In this document: piece by piece, positions 16,124-24,879 of the stretch
Position numbering within the stretch: position 1 is the first letter of the stretch
Layout: every line of letters starts with the position of its first letter
Assembly (NCBI GenBank): GCA_014656015.1
Contig: BNBP01000006.1
Coordinates: 1-64,000 of the forward strand
Length of the DNA: 64,000 nt
Direction of reading: 5' to 3'
Source: Streptomyces griseoaurantiacus
GTDB taxonomy: Bacteria; Actinomycetota; Actinomycetes; Streptomycetales; Streptomycetaceae
Made by a program: the position numbers and the translations under genes
Notes under the pieces: generated by a model
Told to the model about the DNA's origin: nothing
Databases searched by the model: none
The model's input: only the letters and a program-made list of their open reading frames with translations

Positions 16124-16329
16124 GCCTCCCAGGATGGCAGCCGGAGCAGCAATCTCCGAAGGCCGCAGGGGGTATGACGGCACGTAAGTTCGCCAAAAGT
16201 TCCTTCCACCGCATCGACGCCCGGGTGTTCTCTGGTGACCTCAACACCACTCACGGTGACGAGGTCTCTCGCGTGCGCCTCCGCTCTCACCGACTGAGTG
16301 CATGATCGAAACGGAACCTGGAGCCCCCT

Positions 16330-16872
16330 GTGAACCCGCCAGAGCAACAGCGCGCCGTCCCGGCGCCCGGCGCCGAGCGCCCCGGCCGGCGGCACCCGAG
16401 TGCCACGGTCAGCCTCTTACCTCCGCAGGAGGAGCAGCGGACGCCCCGGCTCGACTGGAAGAGCAGGCTCCTGGCGAACCGTGCGGCCGGCCCCAACGCC
16501 CGGCTGCGGGTGCGCCCGCGGCTCACGATCGCCTTCTGGCCCGGCGATGTCGACGCCGCCGCGCAGGTCGCCGAGAAGCTCGTGACCAACGCCGTCCGGC
16601 ACGGCACGCCGTTCAGTGACGGCTGCGTGAGCATCCGGCTGAGGGTGGCCGCGGACACCGACGACCTCGAGATCAGCGTTACCGACGCCGGCCCCGAGTT
16701 CGCCGACTTCGACGCGGTGGCCTGCGCCCCGCCCGCGCGGAGCGGATTGTGGTGGGTGCGCCACCACGGAGGTGACCTGACGTGGGAGCCGCGGCGGGAT
16801 GACGACGGCCTGGTCCACGGCAAGACCGTCACCGCGCGCCTGGCCGCCCGCCGCGGGGAGGTAACGGCGTGA
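16330..16872 (+). CDS. ATP-binding protein, HATPase (anti-sigma/RsbW-like)
   Basis: 180 residues from GTG 16330. The N-terminal 50 residues are proline/arginine rich. The rest is a GHKL ATPase: N-box VAEKLVTNAVRHGTP (about 78-92), then DLEISVTDAGPEF (G1-box) and SGLWWVRHHGGDLTWEP, where the usual G-rich G2 loop is reduced. Streptomycetes carry dozens of such stand-alone ATPases, some of them partners of STAS proteins and sigma factors. Its stop overlaps the next start (GTGA), so it heads a three-gene unit leading towards the graspetide cluster. Confidence 0.85.
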   Translation: MNPPEQQRAVPAPGAERPGRRHPSATVSLLPPQEEQRTPRLDWKSRLLANRAAGPNARLRVRPRLTIAFWPGDVDAAAQVAEKLVTNAVRHGTPFSDGCVSIRLRVAADTDDLEISVTDAGPEFADFDAVACAPPARSGLWWVRHHGGDLTWEPRRDDDGLVHGKTVTARLAARRGEVTA

Positions 16873-17462
16873 GCGCCGCACGGGAGCCGCACCGCCGCCA
16901 GGTCGACCCGGCTCGCGTACTGCCGGACGCCGGGCCGGTCGGCTTCCTCGAGAGCTCCGGAACCGTGGCCCCGGGCCAGGTCGCCATCGACATGGGGGAC
17001 CTGGCCGGGCGCGTGCGGGCTCTGAGGGCGCTCCAGCGGCAGAGCGTGCTCACCCTTCCGCTCGGTGGCCGCTTCTTCGACGTCGTGCTCACCGCCGGCG
17101 GCTCCCAGGCGCACGCGGCCATCGCGGTCATAGACGGAATTCAGCGCTCCCGGAGCGAGCAGGGCGCCGCGTGCGGGCCGGTGATCGAGGGCCCGCACCG
17201 CTCCTGGCTGATCTGGCTGGTGCCGCCCGGCACGAGCGACCAGTGGCAGCCGCACCGGTACGCGACGTGCCTCGGCCGCCCGCACAGCCTGGCGCTGCCC
17301 GCGGTGACGGCGACGAAGCCGCCCGGCCCGTACTGGCTGCGCCCCTTCCGCGGGGACCGGCTCGTCCCCGCCACAGCGCTGCGCGGCCTGCTCGACCAGT
17401 GCCGGCCCGGTCCGGCCCCGTACGAAGCCGTGCTCAGCTCGATGCTGACCACGATCTCGTGA
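16869..17462 (+). CDS. Conserved-looking hypothetical protein
   Basis: 197 residues, GTG start overlapping the HATPase stop. Not recognised. It has no signal peptide or membrane segment. Middle features are LTLPLGGRFFDVVLTAGGSQ, a hydrophobic SWLIWLVPPGTSDQW, and a C-terminal GPYWLRPFRGDRLVPATALRGLLDQ. The mix of an LxLGxxFDVV segment and a TWLVPPG-like segment is reminiscent of the small primase/polymerase-like proteins found beside regulators in streptomycetes, but catalytic acidic residues are not evident. It sits between the HATPase and the resolvase-like gene and is almost surely cotranscribed with both. Confidence 0.75.
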   Translation: MSAAREPHRRQVDPARVLPDAGPVGFLESSGTVAPGQVAIDMGDLAGRVRALRALQRQSVLTLPLGGRFFDVVLTAGGSQAHAAIAVIDGIQRSRSEQGAACGPVIEGPHRSWLIWLVPPGTSDQWQPHRYATCLGRPHSLALPAVTATKPPGPYWLRPFRGDRLVPATALRGLLDQCRPGPAPYEAVLSSMLTTIS

Positions 17463-17471
17463 AGGAGCACC

Positions 17472-17897
17472 ATGCTCACGTCTCTGAGATCCAGCCTGCG
17501 CACGGCACGCCTTGAAGGGCTGCGGTGCGAGCACAGGGCGGCGATCCTGGGCCGTCTCGAGGCCTCCGGGCGGCCGGTGCGGGTCGCCGCGTACGTCCTC
17601 GCCGGCCCCGGCAGGGAGCGGCAAGCCGACGTCGAGCTGCTCGCCCGCTACGCGGAACGGATGGGCTGGAAGGTCGCCGGAAGCTCGTTCGCCGACGTCG
17701 GGGAGCCGCCGCCCCTCGCGGGTCGGGCCGGGTTCGCGGCCGCCTGCCGGTACGCGGCGCAGGGCTACGCCCACGGCATCCTCGCCCTCGCCCGGCCGGC
17801 CCTCACGACCGACAACGACGCCTACGCGCACGTGCTCGAGTACCTGCACACCCGTGGCGTGTTCCTCGACTACCCGCCGTCGGCACCCACCCCCTGA
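17472..17897 (+). CDS. Resolvase-fold protein lacking the catalytic serine
   Basis: 141 residues; ATG at 17472 with GAAGGAG eight bases upstream and nine bases after the previous stop. The run VRVAAYVLAGPGRERQADVEL, then YAERMGWKVAGSSFADVGEP, then GRAGFAAACRYAAQGYAHGILAL follows the N-terminal domain of serine recombinases (YxRVSTxxQ, LxxYAxxxGW, FxDxGxSG, RPxF, DxLLV) closely, but the RVS serine position reads VLA and the arginines of the active site are largely missing. No DNA-binding domain follows. It is probably a catalytically dead, regulatory or scaffold derivative rather than a recombinase. Confidence 0.7.
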   Translation: MLTSLRSSLRTARLEGLRCEHRAAILGRLEASGRPVRVAAYVLAGPGRERQADVELLARYAERMGWKVAGSSFADVGEPPPLAGRAGFAAACRYAAQGYAHGILALARPALTTDNDAYAHVLEYLHTRGVFLDYPPSAPTP

Positions 17898-17969
17898 TCC
17901 CCCGCCTGGTGGCCAGGACGAACCCCCCTGGCCATCGGGCGGACTCAAGTTCCGCCCGACCGACCGGCC

Positions 17970-18002
17970 CCGTCACTGACACCCGTCACTGACACCCGTC
18001 AC
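17970..18002 (+). repeat. 13-bp tandem repeat (2.5 copies)
   Basis: Unit CCGTCACTGACAC at 17970-17982 and 17983-17995, then the partial copy CCGTCAC. It lies in the 296-bp gap between the resolvase-like gene and tgmA. It may be a regulator site or simple slippage. Confidence 0.75.
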
Positions 18003-18193
18003 CGGCAGCCGGCACGGGGGGAAGCGCGGCACCGGGGGACCGCCCCCCGGACGCGCCTCGCCGCCGCACGTGGAGGACGTGCATGCGCGGCCCCCGAGAC
18101 TCCCGCACCGCCTCACCCGGGGAAGCCCCCGGGACGGGACGGTACGGAGGGCCCGGCCGACACCCGGGCATCACACGATCACATGGAGGACAC

Positions 18194-18415
18194 GTGACCA
18201 CACCACTCATTCCGTTCGGCGCGCAGGCTGCCGCGCCTCCGTGCCTGGTCACCACGTCGATCAAAGGCGTGACCTGGGACTTCGAGCGGCAACTGAACGT
18301 GCGGGCCGACGGCACGCCGTGGCACACGTCCGACCTGGCGGCGTCGACCACCGACACCAACCAGGACGGCAAGGGCGACGACGTCTCCGACCCGTACTTC
18401 GCGCCCGCGTCATGA
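18194..18415 (+). CDS. tgmA: ATP-grasp-modified RiPP (graspetide) precursor
   Basis: 73 residues from GTG 18194 with GGAGGA three to eight bases upstream; a longer frame upstream is rejected because its extra residues are unrelated. The leader holds PLIPFGAQ (residues 4-11), the PF motif common in graspetide leaders, and TWDFERQLNVRADGTPW. The candidate core begins near residue 45 and contains STTDTNQDGKGDD (51-63), with Ser/Thr donors at 51, 52, 53 and 55 and Asp acceptors at 54, 58, 62, 63 and 66. Such peptides gain side-chain ester links from an ATP-grasp ligase. The stop overlaps the ligase start (ATGA). Family: SAV_5884-type graspetides, related in architecture to fuscimiditide. Confidence 0.88.
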   Translation: MTTPLIPFGAQAAAPPCLVTTSIKGVTWDFERQLNVRADGTPWHTSDLAASTTDTNQDGKGDDVSDPYFAPAS

Positions 18416-19392
18416 CCCGCGCCGCCCGCCCTGTGCTCGTCGTCGCCGAACAGCTCGACCCGTCAGCGGACATGGTCGTGGATGAGCTCAACCAGCGCGA
18501 CGTTCCCGTGATCCGTTTCGACGCCGCCGAGTTCCCGCAACAGCTCACGCTCACGGCCGGCCACGCGCCGGCTGAGACGGGTTGGACGGGACTCCTCGAC
18601 GACGGGCGCCGGACGGCGCGGCTGGAGGACGTCCGGGCCGTCTACTGGAGGCGGCCTGGACGCCCCGTCATCGCCGACGCCGTTCCCGAGCCCTACGCCA
18701 CGTGGGCGCGGAACCAGGCCGACTGCGCGCTGCTCAACGTGGTCGCGGCTCTGCCCGGCGCCCGGTGGATCAACAATCCGCACCACGACCGCATCGCCGC
18801 CCACAAGCCCCAACAGCTGGTCGTGGCCACGCGCTGCGGTCTCCGCGTGCCCCGCAGCCTGATCACCAACGATCCGGATGCCGCCCGCGACTTCGCCGAG
18901 CAGGTCGCGGGGCCACTGATCTGCAAGCCGGTACTCGGTGGACGCCTACCGGTGGACGAGGGCCGAGAGCTCATGGTGGCCACCCACTACGTCGATCCGG
19001 CCACGTTCGACGACACCGTCCGCACCACCGCCCACTACTTCCAGGAAGCGATCGAGAAGGCCTACGAGGTGCGACTCGTCGCTGTCGCGGACCGGGTGTT
19101 CGGCGGCACCCTGCACACGTCCTCGGAGAAGGCCCGCACCGACTGGCGCACCGACTACGAGCACATCGCCTACGGCACGGTCGACGTGCCGGAGGCGGTC
19201 GCCACCGGCGTGCGGCGCTTCCTGGCCCACTACGGCATCGTGTCCGGCAGCTTCGACTTCGCCGTCACCCCGGCCGGAGAGTGGGTGTTCTTCGAGAACA
19301 ACCCCGCGGGAACCTGGGCCTGGGTGGAGAACCGCACCGGGCTGCCGATCGCCGCCGCACACGCCGACTACCTGCGAGGAGCCTGCGCATGA
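18412..19392 (+). CDS. tgmB: ATP-grasp RiPP maturase (graspetide ligase)
   Basis: 326 residues from the ATG that overlaps the tgmA stop. It phosphorylates acidic side chains of the precursor and joins them to Ser/Thr (or Lys). The N-terminal pre-ATP-grasp region holds VVAEQLDPSADMV and VYWRRPGRP. The ATP-grasp core follows: NPHHDRIAAHKPQQL, PLICKPVLGG (ATP-binding lysine), YFQEAIEKAYEVRLVAV, SFDFAVTPAGEWVFFENNPAGTW (magnesium ligands Asp, Glu, Asn). All catalytic positions appear present. The stop again overlaps the next start by ATGA, so tgmA-B-C are translationally coupled. Confidence 0.93.
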   Translation: MTRAARPVLVVAEQLDPSADMVVDELNQRDVPVIRFDAAEFPQQLTLTAGHAPAETGWTGLLDDGRRTARLEDVRAVYWRRPGRPVIADAVPEPYATWARNQADCALLNVVAALPGARWINNPHHDRIAAHKPQQLVVATRCGLRVPRSLITNDPDAARDFAEQVAGPLICKPVLGGRLPVDEGRELMVATHYVDPATFDDTVRTTAHYFQEAIEKAYEVRLVAVADRVFGGTLHTSSEKARTDWRTDYEHIAYGTVDVPEAVATGVRRFLAHYGIVSGSFDFAVTPAGEWVFFENNPAGTWAWVENRTGLPIAAAHADYLRGACA

Positions 19393-20473
19393 CCGAGCCG
19401 GACAACGACACCGCGGCCGCGTTGCGGAAGGAGTTCGCCACCGGCCTCGCGCCCGCCCGCACCAGCACGTGGGTCGAGGCGTTCGCCTCGGTCCCGCGTC
19501 ACGCGTTCGTGCCCGCCTTCTACACCCAGGGCTCGGACGGCGCGTGGGAGCGCGTCGGACCGGCCGATCCGGTTACCTGGAAGCCGTCTACTCCGACCGG
19601 GCGCTGACGACCCAGCTCGACGAGCGGGGCATCCCGACCAGCTCCTCCAGCGAGCCGTCCGTCATGCTCACCATGCTCGACGCACTCGACGCCGCCGAGG
19701 GGGACACCGTCTTCGAACTGGGCACCGGCACCGGCTACAACGCGGCCCTGCTCTCCCACCGGCTCGGCGAACAGAACGTCACCACGATGGACGTCGACCC
19801 GGACCTCACCGAAGCAGCCGCGCACCGACTGGCCGGCGTGGGCCTGCACCCGTTCGTCGCCACCGGCGACGGCACCGGCGGCTGGCCGGGCCGCGCCCCC
19901 TACCAGCGGTTCCTCGCCACCGCCGCGCTCCGCTCGATCCCGGACGCGTTCTTCCGGCAGGCCGCGCCCGGAGCGGTCATCGTGGCCCCGGTCGGCTACG
20001 GCATTCTCCGGGTCACCGTGACCGACCCCGGCCACGGCACCGGATATTTCCTGCCGGCCCCGGCCTACTTCATGCCCCGCCGCACCCCGTCCGCGCCGCC
20101 CGCGTTCGCCGAGGCGGAGACGGCGGAGCCCACCACGACCACCGCCGCGCCGGGCGACATCCTGGGACGGCTCCGGTTCCCGCTCGCGCTCGCGCTGCCC
20201 GGGCACACCACGTGTTCGTGGCGCGACGACGACGGCGACGTGACGGCCGTCGGCATCTGGACGGAGGACGGGTCGACCGCGACGGCTCACGTCTCCGGCA
20301 AGGTCCGCCAAGTCGGGCCGCGCCGCCTGTGGGACGTCGTGGAGTCCCTCGCCGAGACCTTCGCCGGCGAGCCGGAGCGGCAGGAGTTCCGCGTCAGCAT
20401 CGCCCCCGGCCGACAGACCGTGTGGTACCGGACGCAGGACGGGCCCGCCTGGGACCTCCCGCAGCCCCGGTAG
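19389..20473 (+). pseudogene. tgmC: Graspetide methyltransferase (PIMT-like), frameshifted
   Basis: ATG at 19389 opens a frame reading MTEPDNDTAAALRKEF to GPADPVTW and stops at 19607. The expected continuation, GYLEAVYSDRALTTQLDE, begins at 19571 in another frame and runs to 20473. Two bases separate the codons, so one base is missing around 19569-19571. Downstream lies the SAM-binding motif FELGTGTGYNAALLSHRLG, as in protein isoaspartyl methyltransferases. In related systems this enzyme methylates an Asp of the cyclised peptide, which then collapses to an aspartimide. A native frameshift would leave the peptide unmethylated; a sequencing error is equally possible. The neighbouring bases are not a good slippery site. 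Confidence 0.88.
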
Positions 20474-20646
20474 CGCCCACCCTCAAGACGGCCCCGCTCG
20501 TCCGCTCCCCCCGTGGCGGATGGGCGGGGCCTCGCCGTTCTCCCACACCTCACAAGCCACCAGGTGTAACGCCTCGGGTCCCCACTCCGTCCATAAGGCA
20601 TCAAGGCGTTGCCCCCGAAGGGCCACCGAGGTGACGGAGGACGAAC

Positions 20647-21051
20647 GTGACCTGCCCGGTAGTACGCGACCAACTCGAACTCGGACTCTTCGCCGACCTC
20701 TTCGACGAGCCCCTGGACACACCCCCGCCGGCCCCGGCCGCCCCGAAGACCGCCACCCGCGCGCACGTCCGGATCGTCACCGCAGAGATCGAAGACCGCA
20801 CAGCGAAGGCCACCGACTTCCCCGACAGCTTCACCACATCCTTGAGGGTCCGGATGCCCCCGGTCTCCTCGTCAAGACCGATCCCGACCACACCGGTCAC
20901 GACACCCGCACCTGATCTCGGCCGTCGACGGCATACCTCCTACGCACACGGCCGGAGTTCCGAGGCCGTACGGGACTGTACGGAGGGCGCACGCCCCCGA
21001 TCCGGCCGACCTGGCGAGATCGCATCTCGTCACCAAGACCTGCGCGGCTAA
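20647..21051 (+). CDS. Small hypothetical protein, possibly decayed at its 3' end
   Basis: GTG at 20647 with GGAGG eight bases upstream opens a 134-residue frame. The first 65 residues (LELGLFADLFDEPLDTPPPAP, then VRIVTAEIEDRTAKATDF) look like a real acidic, proline-containing protein; the rest turns Arg/Ser/Pro-rich and looks like out-of-frame reading. It lies after the graspetide operon. No family recognised. It may be a truncated gene. Confidence 0.4.
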   Translation: MTCPVVRDQLELGLFADLFDEPLDTPPPAPAAPKTATRAHVRIVTAEIEDRTAKATDFPDSFTTSLRVRMPPVSSSRPIPTTPVTTPAPDLGRRRHTSYAHGRSSEAVRDCTEGARPRSGRPGEIASRHQDLRG

Positions 21052-21306
21052 CTCTGACTCCCGTAACTCTCCGGCGTTGTCGGATCCGTTGCCCGCGACA
21101 CAAGGGCTGGAACTGCTGCACCCTCCTTCCCGCCCGCGCACCTGGCGTGTGCGCCCTCGATCTCCCAAGGACCACGGACGACCACCCGCCGCCCAGCCAC
21201 GCGCCACCTCACCACCCGGATCGCCCCGCCGATCGGCGGTGGGGCCCTCGCCCTCACCGCAACGTCGTGCGCAGGCGCTCCCGGATGGACCATCGCGCTT
21301 TCTACT
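21052..21306. other. Intergenic, nothing recognised
   Basis: About 250 bases with open frames on both strands but biased to Arg/Pro/Ser and without ribosome sites. It starts the decayed segment that extends to about 26,480. Confidence 0.4.
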
Positions 21307-21705
21307 GTGATCGGCGCCCTGATCAGCGTGCTGCTGGCCCTGCTGCCGCAGGACTCCGCGCACCGGCGGGACGCATGGCGGGACTGGCTGCGCCACCGGG
21401 AGCGCATGGCGCGCCTGCGCAACGCCGCAGCCGGCCCGACGACGGCGCCATGGGCGTGTGCACCGATCACCACCAACAGTCCAGCCGCCCAAGCGAGGCC
21501 GGCCCCGTCAGCAGGTCTCCTCACTCAGCCGGAAACTTCGCAGGCCACGCACTGCAGCGGAACTCCGGCCGGCCACACCCGCGGTCCTCGCTCAGGAGAA
21601 CATCCATTATCAAGAGCCAGAACCCGCCGGGCGGACCGCTGTTGTCGGATGGCTCTGAAGATTTCAGTAGCGCACGAAAGATTTCAGTGCGCTCACCCAG
21701 GGTGA
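21307..21705 (+). CDS. Possible small membrane-anchored protein (low support)
   Basis: GTG at 21307 begins MIGALISVLLALLPQDSAHRRDAWRDWLRHRERMARLRNAAA: one short hydrophobic segment, then a basic amphipathic tail. This start looks protein-like, but after about 45 residues the frame turns into low-complexity sequence, and no clear ribosome site is present. If real, the natural product is probably much shorter than the open frame or is broken. Confidence 0.3.
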   Translation: MIGALISVLLALLPQDSAHRRDAWRDWLRHRERMARLRNAAAGPTTAPWACAPITTNSPAAQARPAPSAGLLTQPETSQATHCSGTPAGHTRGPRSGEHPLSRARTRRADRCCRMALKISVAHERFQCAHPG

Positions 21706-21951
21706 TTGTGGTCCGGCGGGCGTGGAAACCTCGTACCCGCTCCCAGCAGGTAGTGGGCAGCGGGGTAGAGCCGTCTCCTCGTGCGCCGCTCTGCCGAAGG
21801 TGGAGGTGATGCCGCTCGGGGCTGTGATCATGGTGAGGAATTGGTTGAGCTGCGCGGTTGCAGCGTTCACGGAGAAGACGACTGTGCTCCGCCTCACAGG
21901 CCAGCTCCGGGTCTAGGAGGTTGTCATCGACAGGCGCTCGCCAAGGTCGGT

Positions 21952-22842
21952 TCACGTCGCCGGGTTGCCCATCGCCTGCGCGGTGACGGTTGCCAGGACC
22001 TTGTCTCCGGAGTAGCGCTCTTCCAGTTCTTTGACCAGAGACTGCACCCGGAGCGGCGTCTCACCGGGGCTGACTCCCCGCAACAGTGGAAGGGATGGCG
22101 GGTCCTCGCCGTTCGACCATTGCCCCTCGATGACCAGGTCTGGCCCGATCAGTCGCCATCCTTGCTCGTGAGCCTCCTCGGCCTGTCGCGCGGGCGGCGG
22201 CGTCCGCGTTACTCGCAAGGTCAGTGTGTGCCCGACGTATGGTCCCTCCCGGACCGGTTCCGGCAGCGCTGGCTGAGCGCGGCGGGGCTCGAGCGGGTGC
22301 CCTCGGCCGATGGGCCACAATCGCGGCGCGTGTCGTTCGGAGCCGTAGGCCGACAGATACGGCCGACCTGTGACCGGGTTGACCGTTTTGCGGGCCTGTT
22401 CGATCCACCGCTCCAACTTGCGGGAGTACTGCGCACGTTCACCGGGCGCTTCTGTGACTGGGAGCCCGTAGACCTCGGAGATAGCGCGCTTGGGAGAGAG
22501 CCCAAGGCGCAGCGCGTACCCATACAGGGTTGCGATGGTCTCGGCGCGCAGCCGCACCCCGTTCTTCTTCTTCCCGTGGGGCGAGGGAAGTCCCAGTGAG
22601 ACAAGCCAGATCGAGCTGCGGGGCGCCTCATAGGACGCCTCGGCAGCCTTCTTAATCCGTTGTACCAGCTCAGGGTCGTCGCATGGCCGCCGGGCGTTGC
22701 GCCTGGTGCGCGGTGGAGGGATGTCCCGAACCTCCCCGGCGCTCCAGGTCCGCCAGCTGATATCGACCTCGATTACCCACCCCGGCCACCCGTAGAGGGC
22801 TCGCAGGACGAGGCCTTGGTTGGTCAACGCTCCCGATGCCAC
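21952..22842 (-). CDS. Hypothetical protein with HTH-like segment
   Basis: 296 residues from GTG 22842. Not assignable to a named family. Residues about 55-110 (DPELVQRIKKAAEASYEAPRS, then RLRAETIATLYGYALRLGLS) and 110-150 (PKRAISEVYGLPVT to KLERWIEQARKTV) resemble the actinobacterial module in which a helix pair (VARVYRxALxxGxPPTxAVAExLxVSxxTAxRWVxxAR) reads as a helix-turn-helix. Composition is less GC-biased than the neighbours, suggesting acquired DNA. It stands alone between pseudogenes. A plasmid- or phage-derived DNA-binding protein is the best guess. Confidence 0.68.
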   Translation of the reverse strand: MASGALTNQGLVLRALYGWPGWVIEVDISWRTWSAGEVRDIPPPRTRRNARRPCDDPELVQRIKKAAEASYEAPRSSIWLVSLGLPSPHGKKKNGVRLRAETIATLYGYALRLGLSPKRAISEVYGLPVTEAPGERAQYSRKLERWIEQARKTVNPVTGRPYLSAYGSERHAPRLWPIGRGHPLEPRRAQPALPEPVREGPYVGHTLTLRVTRTPPPARQAEEAHEQGWRLIGPDLVIEGQWSNGEDPPSLPLLRGVSPGETPLRVQSLVKELEERYSGDKVLATVTAQAMGNPAT

Positions 22843-23049
22843 CTGTGCACTATCGCAAAGTGCCCCGTGTCCGATGGCCTTCCGTCGCCCTGCAGAAACC
22901 CCCCGATTTTGTCGGCCAGGATCTGGCGGTGATCGTCGCGAGCCTTAGCGCAGGGCTCCTGGCACTTCCGCCCAGGGGCTTACGGGCAGAGCCCGCTCGC
23001 TCCCCGCCTGGACGGTGCTGTGAGCAGGCCCGAGCTGAGAGGCGCAGGG

Positions 23050-23328
23050 ATGGATACCTGGCACGTCGACCTAGACCTCGTTGTCTTGCTCCTGGTCGGT
23101 CTGCTGACCGCTTACGCGGCCTACAAGTGGAAGGATCTGGCAACTCCCCTCACCGTGGGGGCCGTCGTGGTGACGCTTCTCGTGCTCCTCCTGCAGGGAC
23201 AGGACGGAGGAAGCTCCGAGCAGCGGGTACCGCCGACCTCCTGCGTCTACGAGGTCGAGCGCTGCCAAGAAAATGGTGAAAGGGCCACCGCGACGCCGAT
23301 CAGCACTCAAGGGCCTGCCCGCGAGTGA
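23050..23328 (+). CDS. Small membrane protein, two transmembrane segments
   Basis: 92 residues from ATG 23050. Two hydrophobic helices are plain: LDLVVLLLVGLLTAYAAY (about 8-25) and LTVGAVVVTLLVLLLQ (about 34-49), joined by a short basic turn (KWKD). The C-terminal 40 residues are polar with two cysteines. No family recognised. It is convergent with the frameshifted gene at 23,400-24,299. Confidence 0.6.
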   Translation: MDTWHVDLDLVVLLLVGLLTAYAAYKWKDLATPLTVGAVVVTLLVLLLQGQDGGSSEQRVPPTSCVYEVERCQENGERATATPISTQGPARE

Positions 23329-23399
23329 TGCTCCCCGATCTGGCTGGGTACGGGCGGCCCGAGCTGCGACGGCCTGTCCGCACTCAGCGCGCAGCACCG

Positions 23400-24299
23400 T
23401 CACTGGTCCTGCCGGGCCTGTTGCTCCTTCTCCCAGCGGTGATAGCTCCAGGTCCCGCGCCACGCCCGGATGCGCCGGTGGGCGCTACCGATCCGGCTGT
23501 CGAGGACGTTGTACTCGGGATCGGCCAGTCGGACTAGGTCCTGATCGACGCCCAGGGAGATGCCGAAGAAGGTGCCGTCCTGGACCTCCTCGTACAGGGC
23601 ATTGCCGCTGACGACACCCGTGTTGATCGAAGCCCTGACCCGGTATGCCTCACGCCGATCGGGCAGGAGCACGGTGTGGGAGAGGTCTGAGAGATCGACC
23701 CAGTCATCAGCGACGGGGACGGCGTTGTAGCCGAAATCGTTGACTCCGAGGTACCACGATCGGTAACCGCCGACGTTGCCGAAGTAGTGCTCCTCGAAGT
23801 AGCCGAAGCGGCGGTTGCCGAGCCAGGCTCGATGGATGACGGCATTGTCGGCGAGATCCGCGAAGGTGCTCTTTCCCAGCCGGATACGCGTTTCATGGAC
23901 CCGCACCAGGGCCGGAACCACCAGCTGGCCGTGGTGATCCCGTACATGACCACGATGTCGTCCTCGCACCATGTGACCAGGTAGCAGAGCTGCGACAAAA
24001 GCCAGGTCCGGACAGTGAGTTCTACCTGCCGCCCCTCGGCGTCGGCTCCCTCGCGCTCCTCTGCCGGGGCAATCCGCGTGCAGTGCATCGTTGACTGCCA
24101 TATCTGTTCACCGAGAAGGGACTCGACATAGTCGTGCCTGACGCCTGGAGCGATCTTGCGCAGGCGGCTGGTGGCATAGAGCCGGCGGCCGACGGTACGG
24201 CGCCACCCTTCAGTCAGGGTCTTGATAAGCGACCAGCACTCCTGCCAGCGTCCAGAGGTTGAGGGTGGTGCTGTACCAGGGCTCGGGATCGGGCTTCAT
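23400..24299 (-). pseudogene. Membrane-anchored hypothetical (ETEC_3214-like), two frameshifts
   Basis: Three successive reading frames join into one protein. From ATG 24299: WYSTTLNLWTLAGVLVA, a membrane anchor. A shift near 24,225 gives LIKTLTEGWRRTVGRRLYAT, RLRKIAPGVRHDYVESLLGE and TVRTWLLSQLCYLVTWCEDD. A second shift near 23,905 gives ETRIRLGKSTFADLAD, GYFEEHYFGNVGGYRSWYLG, FFGISLGVDQDLVRLADPEYNVLD. The joined order matches what I recall of proteins annotated ETEC_3214-domain in streptomycetes, of unknown function; the family name is from memory. No single frame covers more than about two thirds, so the gene is broken. Confidence 0.7.
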
Positions 24300-24613
24300 C
24301 GCTGAAGAATGCCGTATGCCCCAAGTTCGCAGCAGTCTGCTGTGGGTGGCCAAGCAGGTCAGGCGCATGCCGCCGGGGATGTACAGCGCAACTGGGCGTG
24401 CGGGTACAGACGTTCCCTGCATACGAAAAGTCGCATGTACTTGAGCTGGATGCAGCTGCCCGAGGCGAGCAGTCCGCAGTCAACCCGGAGCTCCGCCGCT
24501 CCCGTCCCAAGAGGGCTTGCGTAGCTGCAAGGGCCTTGGACTGGGTGAGTCCGTGAAGCCGGCCCCCGAGGGTGACGCCTTGGCGCGCGGCGTCGGCGTG
24601 TGGTCGGGCCCGG

Positions 24614-24847
24614 TCAGAACATCTCGTGCGGCAGGCGGTAGCTGATGTCCATCCGCTGTACGGGGATGGACAGGTTTCCTCGGACAATCCCACTCACGTT
24701 TGTGGCAGTGGCACACCACTCGACCTGGACAGGCTCCGATGCCTCTCTCGTGCTGTGAAGAGCCACCGGATCCAAGGTCATGATGGCGTGCGGCCGCAGG
24801 TCTACGGCCGGGTAGCAGATGACCAAGTGGCCGTCCTCGTACTCCAT
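24614..24847 (-). CDS. Small hypothetical protein
   Basis: 77 residues from ATG 24847 (MEYEDGHLVICYPAVDLRPH). Amino-acid composition is balanced, unlike the Arg/Pro-rich shadows around it. No family, signal or membrane segment recognised. No strong ribosome site is visible. It could be the surviving end of a larger gene. Confidence 0.4.
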   Translation of the reverse strand: MEYEDGHLVICYPAVDLRPHAIMTLDPVALHSTREASEPVQVEWCATATNVSGIVRGNLSIPVQRMDISYRLPHEMF

Positions 24848-24879
24848 TTCTGGATACTGGGAGTCCGTCCGGGCCTAGT

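Noticed and set aside
17970..18002. CRISPR-like repeat
   Set aside because: Only 2.5 direct 13-bp units with no spacers; a simple tandem duplication.
19560..19580. Programmed -1 frameshift in the graspetide methyltransferase
   Set aside because: A -1 slip would join the frames, but GAT CCG GTT is not an X XXY YYZ slippery heptamer and no clear downstream pseudoknot is visible. Mutation or sequencing error is simpler.
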